This document shows positions 26,201 to 57,601 of a DNA stretch of 64,000 nt, piece after piece. The position numbers were made by a program, and so were the translations under genes. The DNA comes from Scatophagus argus. Its lineage: Eukaryota > Chordata > Actinopteri > Scatophagidae. A model generated the notes under the pieces. It ran no database searches, was not told where the DNA came from, and saw only the letters and a program-made list of their open reading frames with translations. Positions within the stretch are counted from its first letter, which is position 1; the number at the start of each line of letters is the position of its first letter. Location of the stretch: positions 8,052,501 to 8,116,500 of the forward strand of contig NC_058496.1 of the NCBI RefSeq assembly GCF_020382885.2, in the 5' to 3' direction.

Positions 26201-27446
26201 TAGGGAGTTTTTCTTTCTGCCAATGGTATACCGTACATCAACAATGATCACTCTGAGAGGTGCTGTTTGATTTTCATTTTAAGAGATCTGAGAAAGAAAA
26301 ATGAGAGGAGCAGCAAAGCATGAAAGCCAAAAATATGACTGTGAATGTGTTTGGCAGGGTGACAATTAGTTTATTATTAAAAAGAGGTGCATTGTTAATG
26401 GTGTCAAAAGACCTCACAGCAAAACCTGCGGCGTGTGGATGGAGTATGTCAACAGCTTAAAATCCTTCAAATTAGAAACTAACCCATGCACTGAGACCAC
26501 ATGGGGCAGCTGACAGAGGTCTCAATAGAGGACACCGCAAGTAATAGAAAGAAGAAGTGCCTCGAAACATATCAGGTCGTGTTAGGAGCAGAGTCATAGA
26601 GATGTCCAATGTGACACCCTGACTGCACCTATCTCATTATATAAACTTTACCAGTAATATGGAATATTAATACTGCACTGTTCTTTGTCAAAGATAAGAG
26701 ACCATCTGTGCTTTATTAGCCAGTTTTCTCACACACTCTTTCCACAAACAAGGAATGACAAGCTTATCAGGAATATCCTCCTCATTACAGTTTAACTTTA
26801 GACTCTGTTTTCTCTTCTCAGTTACAGTGTATTTCCATTACTTGACTGTATGGTCAGAAAGAACAGGCCCAGTTTTGTGTTACTGTTTGCAAAATAGCAA
26901 GTCACTCTTCTGCAAAACGAAATACTGATATTAAAAAATCCCTTCCTTTAGTTAAACAGTTAATCCAACCATAAATGAACACTCGTGCTTATTTAGTGTT
27001 AATTTAGTGGTATTGCATTTTTAATTGGGGCATTGCATTTGGTAAAATTCCATTTTGGTCCGTTTACTTCTCCATTTTTTATCTTTGATTTAAATCAGAC
27101 CATGTAACACAACACTTCCTTGACAGGATTCCTTGAATATAAAAAAAAAGCCTCTGCGCTGATGTTATCACAACCAGTGATTAACAGGTAAAAGAAGGGT
27201 TATATCCACAATTTGTTTGCAACAAAAGTTTAGCATAATTTGTCTACCATGAAATTGAAATGTTGTCATTTCATGAACATTGTAGATTCATTTCTCTCTA
27301 AAAATTGCAGTATCCATGTACCGAACTGTCAACAGTAAAATAATCTGATCCACTGACAAATGTGAGAAGTTTACTTTCACAAATCTTCCTGCCAGAAACG
27401 ATTGTGTGGTAGAAAGGCTTTGGGAGGTAAAGTGATGTATAGTATA

Positions 27447-27449
<3 letters not shown>

Positions 27450-27493
<44 letters not shown>
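27450..27493. repeat. AT dinucleotide microsatellite
   Basis: Uninterrupted (AT)n run of about 44 bases in the gap between the SLC6 gene and limk2. A short ATAGTATA imperfect palindrome flanks it on both sides. Confidence 0.9.
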
Positions 27494-27496
<3 letters not shown>

Positions 27497-27622
27497 TAAA
27501 AAGTGACAAAGTACCCAGGAGCAGGTTATGGTGGGTAAATAGGTCAAGTACCAGACTCTCACCAACAAGACCAGGGTTTGTGTCCCATGTGAAACTTGTT
27601 GCTTGTTGCATGTTACTGTTGC

Positions 27623-27623
27623 C

Positions 27624-27700
<77 letters not shown>

Positions 27701-27701
27701 T
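27623..27701. repeat. ATT trinucleotide microsatellite
   Basis: Uninterrupted (ATT)n array of roughly 26 units, ending in TTTTATTTTATG. Likely polymorphic. Confidence 0.95.
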
Positions 27702-28500
27702 TATTTTATGTTACAGTTTGGTTAGGTTTAGGCAACAAAACTAATTTGTTATGTCTATGAAAAGATCATGGTTTGGGTTAAAATAGACACAAATATTTTA
27801 GGATAACTTCTCCTACATAGATTGCACTGTGAACTTTGGCTGCATTGTTCATGGAGGACTGTCTTGACACTGACACTGTCTGAAGACTGGTGTCAAGATT
27901 TAATTAGTTTTATAGTTTTTGAGAAATACAAATTAATGGAATTTATCATGGAAATCCTGTCAGCTCGAAGCATCTGAACATTCCTGCTCACTCAGGCCTA
28001 AAATTTGCTGGAAGCTGCATGGTGGTAGGCTCTACAACTGATTTGTTATGAACTATTGCACCAACACTACCACCATGACTATTTGCCAACAGTGCCAGTT
28101 GAGCAGGTTTGGCCTGGGACTGCACCTGTACACAAAGTTTGATTTATTTCCATGCATTGGAGGACAGATATCATCAGAGGAAGTAGTAGAAGAGGAAGAC
28201 AAAGATTTGTAAATACAGCAGGGCCAGCAGCACAGCAGCCTAATAATTTCCCCACCAGAAATGTGTTCCTGGCAGTCTGTAGAAGGCTTGAAAAGCAGCA
28301 TTTAGGGCTTGATGTTGGCTCTTTATGGCCCTACATACTGTAGTCCTGTTCATGGGGAAAACCTTGAATACACAGCAGTTTGAGTCATATATCTGAACAT
28401 ATCTGTGGATATTCTCCTTTATCCAGGTCATAGCCATCTCAAGGAGATTGAATTGAACACAGCTGGACTTGGTTGAGTGTCTTTGAAGACATTTAGCCTC

Positions 28501-28744
28501 TCATCCAGGAGGCTTCATCGGTTCATGCTCATCAAGACTAACCTAGGCCAGTCTGACCAACTGATGGTGAAACACAGGTATTTAGCCTCTGTGGAGTCGG
28601 TATCAGGGTCATTGATACTTTGGTTTGTTGGTGCTAGTTGTTAAATCTCCTGGGTATAGATGAAAGGACAGCATTGAAGATCTCCTCCTGGTCAGACTAG
28701 CCTATTCTAGTCTTGAGCATGAACTGATGAAGCCTCTTGGATGA
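28501..28744. repeat. Inverted repeat of about 55-bp arms
   Basis: The left arm (28,501-28,559, containing GAGGCTTCATCGGTTCATGC) is nearly the reverse complement of the right arm (28,689-28,744, containing GCATGAACTGATGAAGCCTC). The arms end in CAGTCTGACCA and TGGTCAGACTAG respectively and enclose a spacer of about 130 bp. This looks like a small non-autonomous DNA element or a fold-back structure; no transposase is present. Confidence 0.7.
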
Positions 28745-29329
28745 CATCATCAGAGATATATAACAAAGTCATGTTCAGTTCGGTCTCCTTGAGATATAGC
28801 TGAACATGTGAAAATCGAATTTTCAACAAAGAACATTCCCGCTCGTCCCCAGATTTCTTCCACCAGTGGTGTCGAACTAGGGGAAAAAAGGGGACCCCCA
28901 ATTTGGAAAGGGGCCCAAAAAGAAAGCTTAAGCATGGGGTCCAGAATTTTGTAATGCATCCCTGTCTCCTGCACTAACATATTCCAAGGTGGACAACACA
29001 TCTCCACTTCCTCCTGCTTTACAAAAGTGAAGCCAAAACAATCCCTTTTATTGCTCTGATAAGGTCATTTGGAGCCTGCAACTGCAAAGTAATGATTGGA
29101 CGGTGGAGCTGCCCCAACAGACCCAACTGCAAACAACACTCAGCTGTCAATTAATGATGTTTTACCCCCTTTTATAACATCAAATAACTACCAAACTTCT
29201 CAGAAAAACGAACACGTAAACATACATCAGTGTGACAAGAAGTACCTAAAATGACAGAAATCATCTTTGGGAAAATCCATATGACATGTACTTTGAGTTT
29301 TTAGTTTGGCCAAGGTCCCCGCTGTTGAC

Positions 29330-29455
29330 ATAGGGAAGAAGGGGTTTATGAGCTATACTGAAGCCAACCACCAGGGGGCGATACAAATATTGGCTTTACT
29401 TATGGGAAGATCTCATGGCGTTCATCTTTATATACAGTCAATGGTGGATAATTTC
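29330..29455. repeat. Dispersed repeat fragment with CTCF-like core
   Basis: Contains AACCACCAGGGGGCGATAC, then a stretch ending TTCATCTTTATATACAGTCA, a phrase that is very frequent in fish genomes. It is probably a fragment of a short interspersed DNA element. The core CCACCAGGGGGCG is also a full match to the CTCF binding consensus. Confidence 0.45.
29368..29380 (+). promoter_or_regulatory. CTCF-like motif upstream of limk2
   Basis: CCACCAGGGGGCG satisfies every position of the CTCF core consensus CCASYAGRKGGCR. It lies about 620 bp before the limk2 start codon, in the gap between divergent genes. Occupancy is unknown. Confidence 0.45.
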
Positions 29456-29459
29456 TAAA

Positions 29460-29993
29460 TCTTCTCATATATCAAATAGTCGACAGTCACTATGACATAG
29501 GCTACTACATACTCCAATACAATAGGTGGCGATATGCTTCTTACCACTAACGGTCGCAACTCGCTATGAAACCAAAAGGGAAGCAGAAGAAGAAAACGAA
29601 CCAGAGTGTGCAGTGCGGTCGTTTTGGCGGTAGGTTGCGCTACTGTCCTTTCCTTTTCAGTTTGTTGGCGAATCTCGGTTCCCTCCTGCTTCCAGGTGCT
29701 GCAGTTGAGCCCTTCCGCTCTCCGTACAGGAATTTGTAGTCTGCATTACGTCAGTTATCCTGCCAGCGGCAAGGAAGCAGCTCCGTCCAGGAGGAGTTTG
29801 GTTGTTTTTTTCTGTGGAGCATTAAAGGGATTCGTGTGATTTTTTTTTTTACCCCATGTCGTATTCAGAGATTGGAGTCCTGGTCTGAAGACGGGGAGGG
29901 ATGAATGTTTGAAGCGACGCATCACGACTCTTCTGCTTCAGTATGAAAAGTTTGTAAACGGGCTTGGATATCGACGACGCTCTCAGAAAGTAG
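29460..29993 (+). promoter_or_regulatory. Probable limk2 promoter and 5' UTR
   Basis: Sequence immediately upstream of the limk2 start. It is more CpG-rich than the gap to its left and contains a TTTTGGCGG element resembling an E2F site near 29,622. An in-frame TAG directly precedes the ATG, so the protein cannot begin further upstream in this exon. Several upstream ATGs exist; whether they lie in the transcript depends on the unknown start site. Confidence 0.45.
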
Positions 29994-45879
<15,886 letters not shown>

Positions 45880-46965
45880 GACCTGTACCTCCCCCTTTTT
45901 TTATTTTCTGACCACTCTGAACTGCTGCACTAATACTGTGGATGAGAAAAAGAGGAAAATTGCATTGAACCCGAGCCATATATGAACTGGATAACCTGAG
46001 GTAGCTGGACCAGTCTCCCTGTGTGGGGCCTAAACTCTTCAGAGGGCCCATGAACTGCATTGTGGGTGGAAAGACACATTTCAAAGAGACAAGTGTTAGT
46101 CACTAGATTTTTTTTTTTGCCCACAGAAAAATCAACACACAAAGGGTTGTAGTAATGTTTACTGCATATAAAGGAAATATGCAACTTTCCCCAACAGACA
46201 ACAAACATCTTTTTAAGGTGGAAGGCTTCACGTGACAGTAGTTTTGTTTTTCTGGTTCTGAAGTTGTTGTTTGCTATGTGTGGAATGCACAGATCAGTCC
46301 TTGGCCAGAAGAGGGCTCATCTTAACTGTAGCAGCAAAGACGACAGCGATGCTTGACAGTCCAAGTAAACAGAGGGGCAGGGTTTGAAACACACAGGTGT
46401 GACTTAAGGCAGCAGTGAAAGCAAAACACTCGCTGACCCTGAATAGTTTCATCACTCTGAGATTTGACACGAGATGGCAAAAGAATGTTTAGATTTGTTT
46501 TTCCATCTCAGCACCCCCTGATCTCCTTTTTGACAAGATGGTTACAAGTATGAAACTGTACTTTGTAGTGTAATGATTGTAATTCAGTTCTTAGAATGAC
46601 GAATAAACACTATTTAGATTTTTCAACACCTGATAACTATTTTAAAAACACTGAGCAGAGGCTCTTTATTAATAATTGTAAGACATCATCATCATCGTGC
46701 AAGAGTTGACCATGAAAAGTTGCTTTGTGCAGAAAACTGGATTTTTTTTTTCTTAAGAAATGTATATAAATGTGTACATAGTATGCCTCTAACTGGATGT
46801 CATTTTCTAATGGGAACTCTAGATTTGTAGATTTTTAGACATTTCGTCAACGATGGACGTTTTTGCCTTTTTGCTATCTTCATGCGAGGTACTGACGACC
46901 AGTTGTAACCACTATTATTTATATCATTGTAGTGTTTCATAAATAAACCCTCTGAAAGTTGGATT
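45880..46965 (+). other. limk2 3' UTR
   Basis: ORF-free sequence after the limk2 TAG. There are AATAAA signals at 46,602-46,607 and at 46,942-46,947. The second is followed by GTTGGATTTTTTTTTTGTTGTTG, a GT/T-rich downstream element, making it the likely main cleavage site. The UTR would then be about 1.1 kb. Confidence 0.7.
46942..46947 (+). terminator. limk2 polyadenylation signal
   Basis: Canonical AATAAA followed about 15-25 nt later by a T/GT-rich tract. An earlier AATAAA at 46,602 is an alternative. Confidence 0.65.
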
Positions 46966-46969
46966 TTTT

Positions 46970-47650
46970 TTTTGTTGTTGTCATTCTTCTATTTTGAATG
47001 TCAGTAACACTGATTCAGGCTCTTCTGTTACAATTCAGGATCAAAGTTAATTTGTAGATCTGGTTTTCTTTTACTACAAGGAATTGGTTCGCAAGAAAAA
47101 AGTCATTAAATGGAAATGATCATATGTTATAACTTACCGGGGAATTCATTTATTTTGTCTGTTTCCTAACATACTGTACTGCACTTGTATTTTTGACTGT
47201 TGGTCCAGACAAAAGCAGATTTAAAGAGTCACTTTACCCCCAAATGAACAATACATATTCTTCCTCCTACCTGTAGGGCTTTCTCTCTCCATCCTGGAAC
47301 AGAGCAGTGGCTCATCAAGTAACTAAGTTTGGTCTGCTTCAAGGTTAGTGTCTCATATCCAATTAGAACAAACCAATTCTATCACAATCAAAGTGTAGTG
47401 AGTGAGTAACAACCAGACGTCCAGAGTGTTTTTCTTCTTGATGCGTCTTGCGTTTTTAATTCCTTGGGTGACTTGAACTCAAGTGCTGTGTTTAAGAATT
47501 GCCACCAGAGGGAGCTGGTGCAAAAGGTTCCTGCTGTGAACAAACCTTGAACAAGACACTTCAAAAAACCCCAAACACTCCTGTTGTAATTTGTTGTTGT
47601 AGAGGTGGAAAAACCCCTCTGTATAATTTTATACACAGACGACATTACAT
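46970..47650. other. Short convergent intergenic gap, limk2 / pik3ip1
   Basis: About 0.7 kb between two 3' ends. No coding frame. It contains a one-mismatch CTCF-like motif (CCACCAGAGGGAG) at 47,502-47,514, close to the pik3ip1 end. Confidence 0.55.
47502..47514 (+). promoter_or_regulatory. CTCF-like motif between convergent 3' ends
   Basis: CCACCAGAGGGAG matches the CTCF core consensus with one mismatch (A for the invariant C). It sits between two convergent transcription units, where an insulator would make sense; this is motif evidence only. Confidence 0.3.
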
Positions 47651-47654
47651 CAGC

Positions 47655-49239
47655 CTGCCCGTGTTTTATGTTTTATTTTAGTCTCAGCAGTGACACTCTG
47701 CATTCATACAAATAAGTACTAAATTTCAATGAACAACAGCATTTTTAACATGTTGCTTAGAAGAAGTAAATCATAATGACAACCAGCATTTAAAACACTT
47801 AAAATAACAGAGCAGCAGTAAACCAAAGATTAACTGTGATGTAGATCCAACAATAATCACAAAACAAGATCATCTGGAATGAGAACAAACACACAGGCAA
47901 AACACTGCGAAGTAATGACACATTATCTGTAACAAACAAAATCTGTGTACAATGATTTTGAATTACAGGCAGGTATTTACTAAATGTCTTCTTAAACCAG
48001 TGGTGCTACTTTTTAAGATGCAAGGAAATGGCCCCTGAATACAAACATACTACAGCAGGTAACCATGGACATGCACTCATGTTTATGAATGTTGTTCTGA
48101 ATGAATCCGAACTTTGGACTTTTTCTATTCTACTCCGTTCTTGTCTCTACACTGAAGCATCAAGTGCAAAACTCAAATGTCAGAATCTAACCAGGCGACA
48201 GCACTTGAACCATATTCACGGTCTCGCTCTGCACAGTCAGACTTTAGGCTATTTCTTTTTCTAATGCCATCTCTTCTGTGATGTGGCAGTGTTATTTTGT
48301 CCTGAGGACTAACTACAGTCTCTCGTGCTTCCTGAGAGCTCTCTGTATATTTCCTGTCACTCCTTAACCTGTGGTAGAAAAGGGCCAAGTCCTCTTTCGT
48401 GTCTCTCAGGGACCGCCAGCATGGTTTGTAACCGTGTTGGCCCTGTCAGTCGAGTACAAAGAGAAGGGAAAAAAATAATCTGGGAAAAGATAAACAAATA
48501 CATTCGGATGTATCATGCTAAGGCAATTTCCCTTGTCTTTAGTGGACCTGTTTTATCTCATGTTCCCTCATCCCCTCTCAGAGGAGGATGACTATTTTTG
48601 GACACTCGTGTCTGTGTCACCAGTGTGTCTCCAAGACAAAGCAGTCCTTTACATATACACACACATTTCTTGTCCGCCTCTTCCTCGGCACAGCCAGCGG
48701 GTCAGTACAAAACCAAACAAAAAAAATCAGTCTCATCGTCATCATGTGACTAAACAGCTCCTGTGGAGAGCACCTTCTCCACATTAGAAACTAAATAACG
48801 AAAGGTTATAAACACCCCCTCACTCAAAACACCATCTCTTTATAATGAGCTGGTTTCATCACACACAATTATAAACACCAGTCAACGTCCACTTGACTAG
48901 AACTGTCACTCAAGTTGGCAGCCCATGACCTTACTTCCTTGGTTATCAAATAAAAATATAAAAGGCCTTACAAGATACCTTCATTATCAACAGATTCCTC
49001 TTAACGGTTTCTAGATGACATGACTGTCCATTGTGTTTCAGCTTATTTTGTTTGCACCTCAGATGTATGAAACAAAGGAAAAGGACACAGAATTCTGTTC
49101 AAGTCTTTGGAGCGTACAAAGCTCCCCTACTCCTTTTAAAACAGAGGTTACTCAGGGAGGCAGAGGGGAGGAAGGACGATGGGAGTGTTTTGGTCCATAA
49201 AAACGTCATCACAGTCCCGTCTGAGGACTACACATGCAC
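47655..49239 (-). other. pik3ip1 3' UTR
   Basis: Downstream of the pik3ip1 stop on the minus strand, free of convincing coding frames. It ends at a minus-strand AATAAA at 47,672-47,677, giving a UTR of about 1.6 kb. Short ORFs on both strands within it show no domain. Confidence 0.6.
47672..47677 (-). terminator. pik3ip1 polyadenylation signal
   Basis: AATAAA on the minus strand within CTAAAATAAAACATAAAAC. It is the first canonical signal downstream of the stop that is followed by a change to unrelated sequence. Confidence 0.5.
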
Positions 49240-53975
<4,736 letters not shown>

Positions 53976-54280
53976 TTTGTAGAGCTGACGGGCTGAATTC
54001 ACCGACAACATTCTCAAAAAATATAAAGGAACATTAAAAAACATCTAGGGAAAAAAATGGGTGATGAGCCTGTGCTGAACGTGCGTCAGGCACACTGCTC
54101 TCACTGCTGGAGTCCCAGCCCTTGTTTTTGTCGGAGGAGCTCAGCTTTCTTCGTCAACAACAGCCTCCAGAGGGTGGGGGTGGGGGGGAGGAGGAGGAGG
54201 AGCTTCAGCAGACTCACACACTCACACACACACACACGCACACACAGCAAAGCAGCTGAAAAATAGTGTGGCAGCTATCG
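53976..54280 (-). promoter_or_regulatory. pik3ip1 5' UTR and promoter region
   Basis: Region upstream of the pik3ip1 start on the minus strand. It contains the alternative in-frame ATG at 54,009-54,011, a G/GGA-rich purine tract at 54,173-54,202 and a CA microsatellite at 54,213-54,246. Read on the transcribed strand the last two are C/CCT-rich and GT-rich. No TATA box is evident. Confidence 0.4.
54213..54246. repeat. CA microsatellite near the pik3ip1 promoter
   Basis: Imperfect (CA)n, interrupted by T and G, adjacent to a G-rich purine tract. Confidence 0.85.
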
Positions 54281-54299
54281 TAAAACGTCAGAAGATCAT

Positions 54300-56740
54300 C
54301 GTCAAAACAGTCCGCATGGACAGTAAAAAGTAAAGGTTATTCACATTTTTGGTCAAGCTGCAATTGTTTATTTCTAATCCATCCTCAGAATTTCTACACC
54401 ACACTATTTTCCATGCTTAGGCCAATTTTATTTCCCGTGACTTCCTATAAATAGCTGCCCTACTTTTCCTTTCAATTTTGCAGGGGAATCCAGCAAAATC
54501 CAGTCCAAATCCTGTCTCACTGCTTCCCAGGCTTCCTCTCCATCCCACGGGGCCTGTGTTTTTCCATGGAGCAGAAGAGGACTGCAGGCTGGTAAAGGAC
54601 AGCTGCCAATAGTATTTACCTCTAAGTGTCAGTGAGCAGGGATACTGAAAAGCAGCGAGGTCCTGTGTCATTGCTGGCTGCCTGGTAAAGAGGGCAGCCA
54701 ATGTCTGAGTCAGTGTTCACTAAGCCACTTCTCAAACAGATGCTCACCCAGTTTTCAGGCACTTGCTGGAGCAAACACACGGCATCTGTCCGGCTGTGTC
54801 CGTGACACGCTGCTCTCCCAGCAGGCACTGGGTGACACAAAGCCATTAGAAAGGTGGACACGATTGTGACCAACAACACGAGTGGAAGCTCATGGAAAGT
54901 CAGTGTTAAGCAATAGTGAGTTAAAGATTTTTTGACTAAGAAGTCAATGAGATAAAAAGTCAAAATTTTATTTTGTTTTGATTTTTTTCTTTTTGATCTC
55001 CATCACTGCCTAAACAGAGCTGATGTTGTGTTTTAGTGAATTTGTTAATTTATACAATCATTTATCATCAGAATTTTAATAAATTTGGTTTTATAAATCT
55101 GACTCTGCAAGTCAAGTTTTTCACTTTTGGCTTACTTACCACAAGTGAGTTTGTTTGAATCTCTTTAAATTTCATAAACTGACCTCCATAACTAAACTCA
55201 GCTGAAGTCGACTGATTCAGTGAAGTCCAGAGTTGGGCAATATTTCACCAGTCTTGAAACTTTATGTCAAGAGTTAAAGCTAATGCTAACATCTTTGACA
55301 TAGTAGCCACTGATTGTAAATACTGAAGACCGTCATCACGCACCAAAAGAGCCATAACAGACCAGAAGCCAAAGCCTGTCACTACAGACTGATTACTGAC
55401 TGGTGCAATGGCCCTTGTTTGCAATATGCTTTCTGGGGATTTCAAGCTTTGCAAATTGTTTGAAGAATGAAACTAAGCAACACTGACCTTAAGAAAAACA
55501 ACACTGCTGCACAACCTCAGTAATTCACTTTAATATATTCAGCATGAACAGTTCTTTTCTTAAAAAAAAATTTAAAAAATCAAAAAACACAATGCTTTCT
55601 TTCCAAAAGCAATTTCATATTCATTTGATAATATTGTTACTGCAATTCCATTTGTAAGATAAAAAATATTTGCTTCCATTAACCTGAAGAGCTAACATCC
55701 ATTGTCTGCTTCAGTGGAAAAACACTCCGCTCCAAACGGTCCACACATGTACACACACACACCTAATAATAGTGGTTGTACCTACTTGGCCTTGTTCCCT
55801 GTTGCCACAGTTAATCATTTCATTAGCAGGATGGAGGTTTACTAAGAGACTCTGCACTCATAGTAACAATAGCAAAGGCTTTCAGAAAGGCAGATGATCT
55901 TTTTCCAGTTTTACAAACTTTGCCTGTAGGAAAAATTTCAGCCTTGTTTTTAAACTCCCTTCTGAAACTTTGTTTTCAAGGTCGAGGCAGAAGGCAGAAG
56001 ACACAACAGTGCGCTCATTGTTCAAGCAGTGTCTGGCAGAGGGAACAGAAAGCCACATTACTGTTTTTTCATTTAAATTAAGCCGTCGATTACAGCAATG
56101 ATTAGTCAATTGACAACCCTACCACACGTAAAGTTCAGGCCCCCGTTTGTGCTTTAAAGGGTCTGTGCAGTGCTGTGCTTATGAATCTATGAAACTGAAG
56201 TACATTGTTTTGTTTTTGTCTGGCAACAGCCACACAGTCAATGGTGTGGCATAATTCAAATTTTGCAAGGATTCTTGATAAGATGCTTCAAGTCTTGAGA
56301 AAAAATGTTAATGTCACAGTTTTACCCCATAACTTTCATTATCCAGCATTATCTTGTTTTGAAACATCTGTAGCTTCCTGTAAGGCACGTGTTACTGTGC
56401 AGAGCTCTATGAGAGCTCTACGAGAACTCTGCATCAACAGGTGTTCATTTTGTAATGAGTTTCAAGGATTGCATTGCATAAGCTTTACGTATGAATCATT
56501 AATACAAGCTTGGTGTCACAGCTGTTGCATAAGCTCTCAAACAAAACGCTCCTGGCATACACAATGGAAACATTAACTGAAATGGATGTACTTTATGTAC
56601 ACATGCAGGTGAGTGAAACAGAAAAAACTAAAGTAAAAACCTGCAACTCTGCTGTTTTAAAGTTGGATTTTGATAAATTGCTTGGTCAGGCCCCGAAAAT
56701 CTACTCAAGGAAATAAAAGTCATGCGGAAACAACAATAAA
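54300..56740. other. Intergenic region between pik3ip1 and thada
   Basis: AT-rich and without a supportable gene. The minus-strand ORFs at 54,417-54,701 and 54,622-54,963 have no recognisable domain and lack a matching splice pattern. Minus-strand AATAAA words at 54,367, 54,427 and 54,967 could be used as distal thada polyadenylation sites. Confidence 0.55.
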
Positions 56741-57601
56741 AATTTCCATGTACATTTAATTAAAAGCCCAACGTGGCCAACCATAGTCATGTATGTACAA
56801 ACTCCTTCATGTCAGTGTATGTCCACTCCTGAGAGCCGCCCATCTCAAACAAAAGCAGTGGGCTATCGCATGATGTCAGACTGCTGTAGTGTGCGGTCCG
56901 TTGCGGAGCAACTGATGGCTCGTTATCAGATCCAGTCCATCACATTCAGCCCTTCATGCGGTTGGAAAACGAGCACTTATACAGGCAGAAGGCCTCTAAC
57001 GGACCATTAAACCACACACGATATCCCCCCACTGGAACAAGCAGCCAACTGCTCCTGATGCTGCTGCATTACATCACTGCATCAGTCAAAGCCCTAATAC
57101 TGTTACTGCTGAGACATGACAAACAAACTTCAGCACAGTGGGACACTCTGGGAAAAAAAAAGTGTATATCGTTTGGGAGGGGGCAGTGATCAATAAGACT
57201 GATCTGGGGCTTTGCAACTTGCCCTGCATGAAACAGCTATATTCTAAAAATGAATAAAGCTTCAGAAAATGTAATGTTATAAACTCTTATTCAAAAACGG
57301 TAACAAAAACAGATCTTATGAAGAGCAGCTGTTTTGTCACACTAATATCCAGCACGTTTTTTCTCTGTACAGGCAATATAATTACCCATTAAAATGGACC
57401 GAGCAACTGATTTACATAACTAAGTCAGCATGACTGTACTGCTAGTGTACTGCAGCATCAGCAGCTGCAACACTCATTCAAGACTAATGCTGCACATTCA
57501 GATGACATAGGCATCACTGACATATCCAGGTACTTTCATCCTGGGCCTCATCAGCCAAATGCTTTGCTCACTGATAGTCATAGGAAAACCACTCTGTTCT
57601 G
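56740..57601 (-). other. Probable thada 3' UTR
   Basis: ORF-poor sequence following the thada stop. It ends at a minus-strand ATTAAA (56,755-56,760), followed by TTTTTATTGTTGTTTCC, a good GT/T-rich downstream element. The UTR would be about 0.85 kb. Confidence 0.45.

Noticed and set aside
27288..27611. 107-aa ORF with an alternating Tyr-Ile stretch
   Set aside because: It is the translation of the AT dinucleotide tract.
54417..54963. Minus-strand ORFs upstream of pik3ip1 as a separate gene
   Set aside because: No recognisable family, no start context or splice support, and they have the composition of intergenic DNA.
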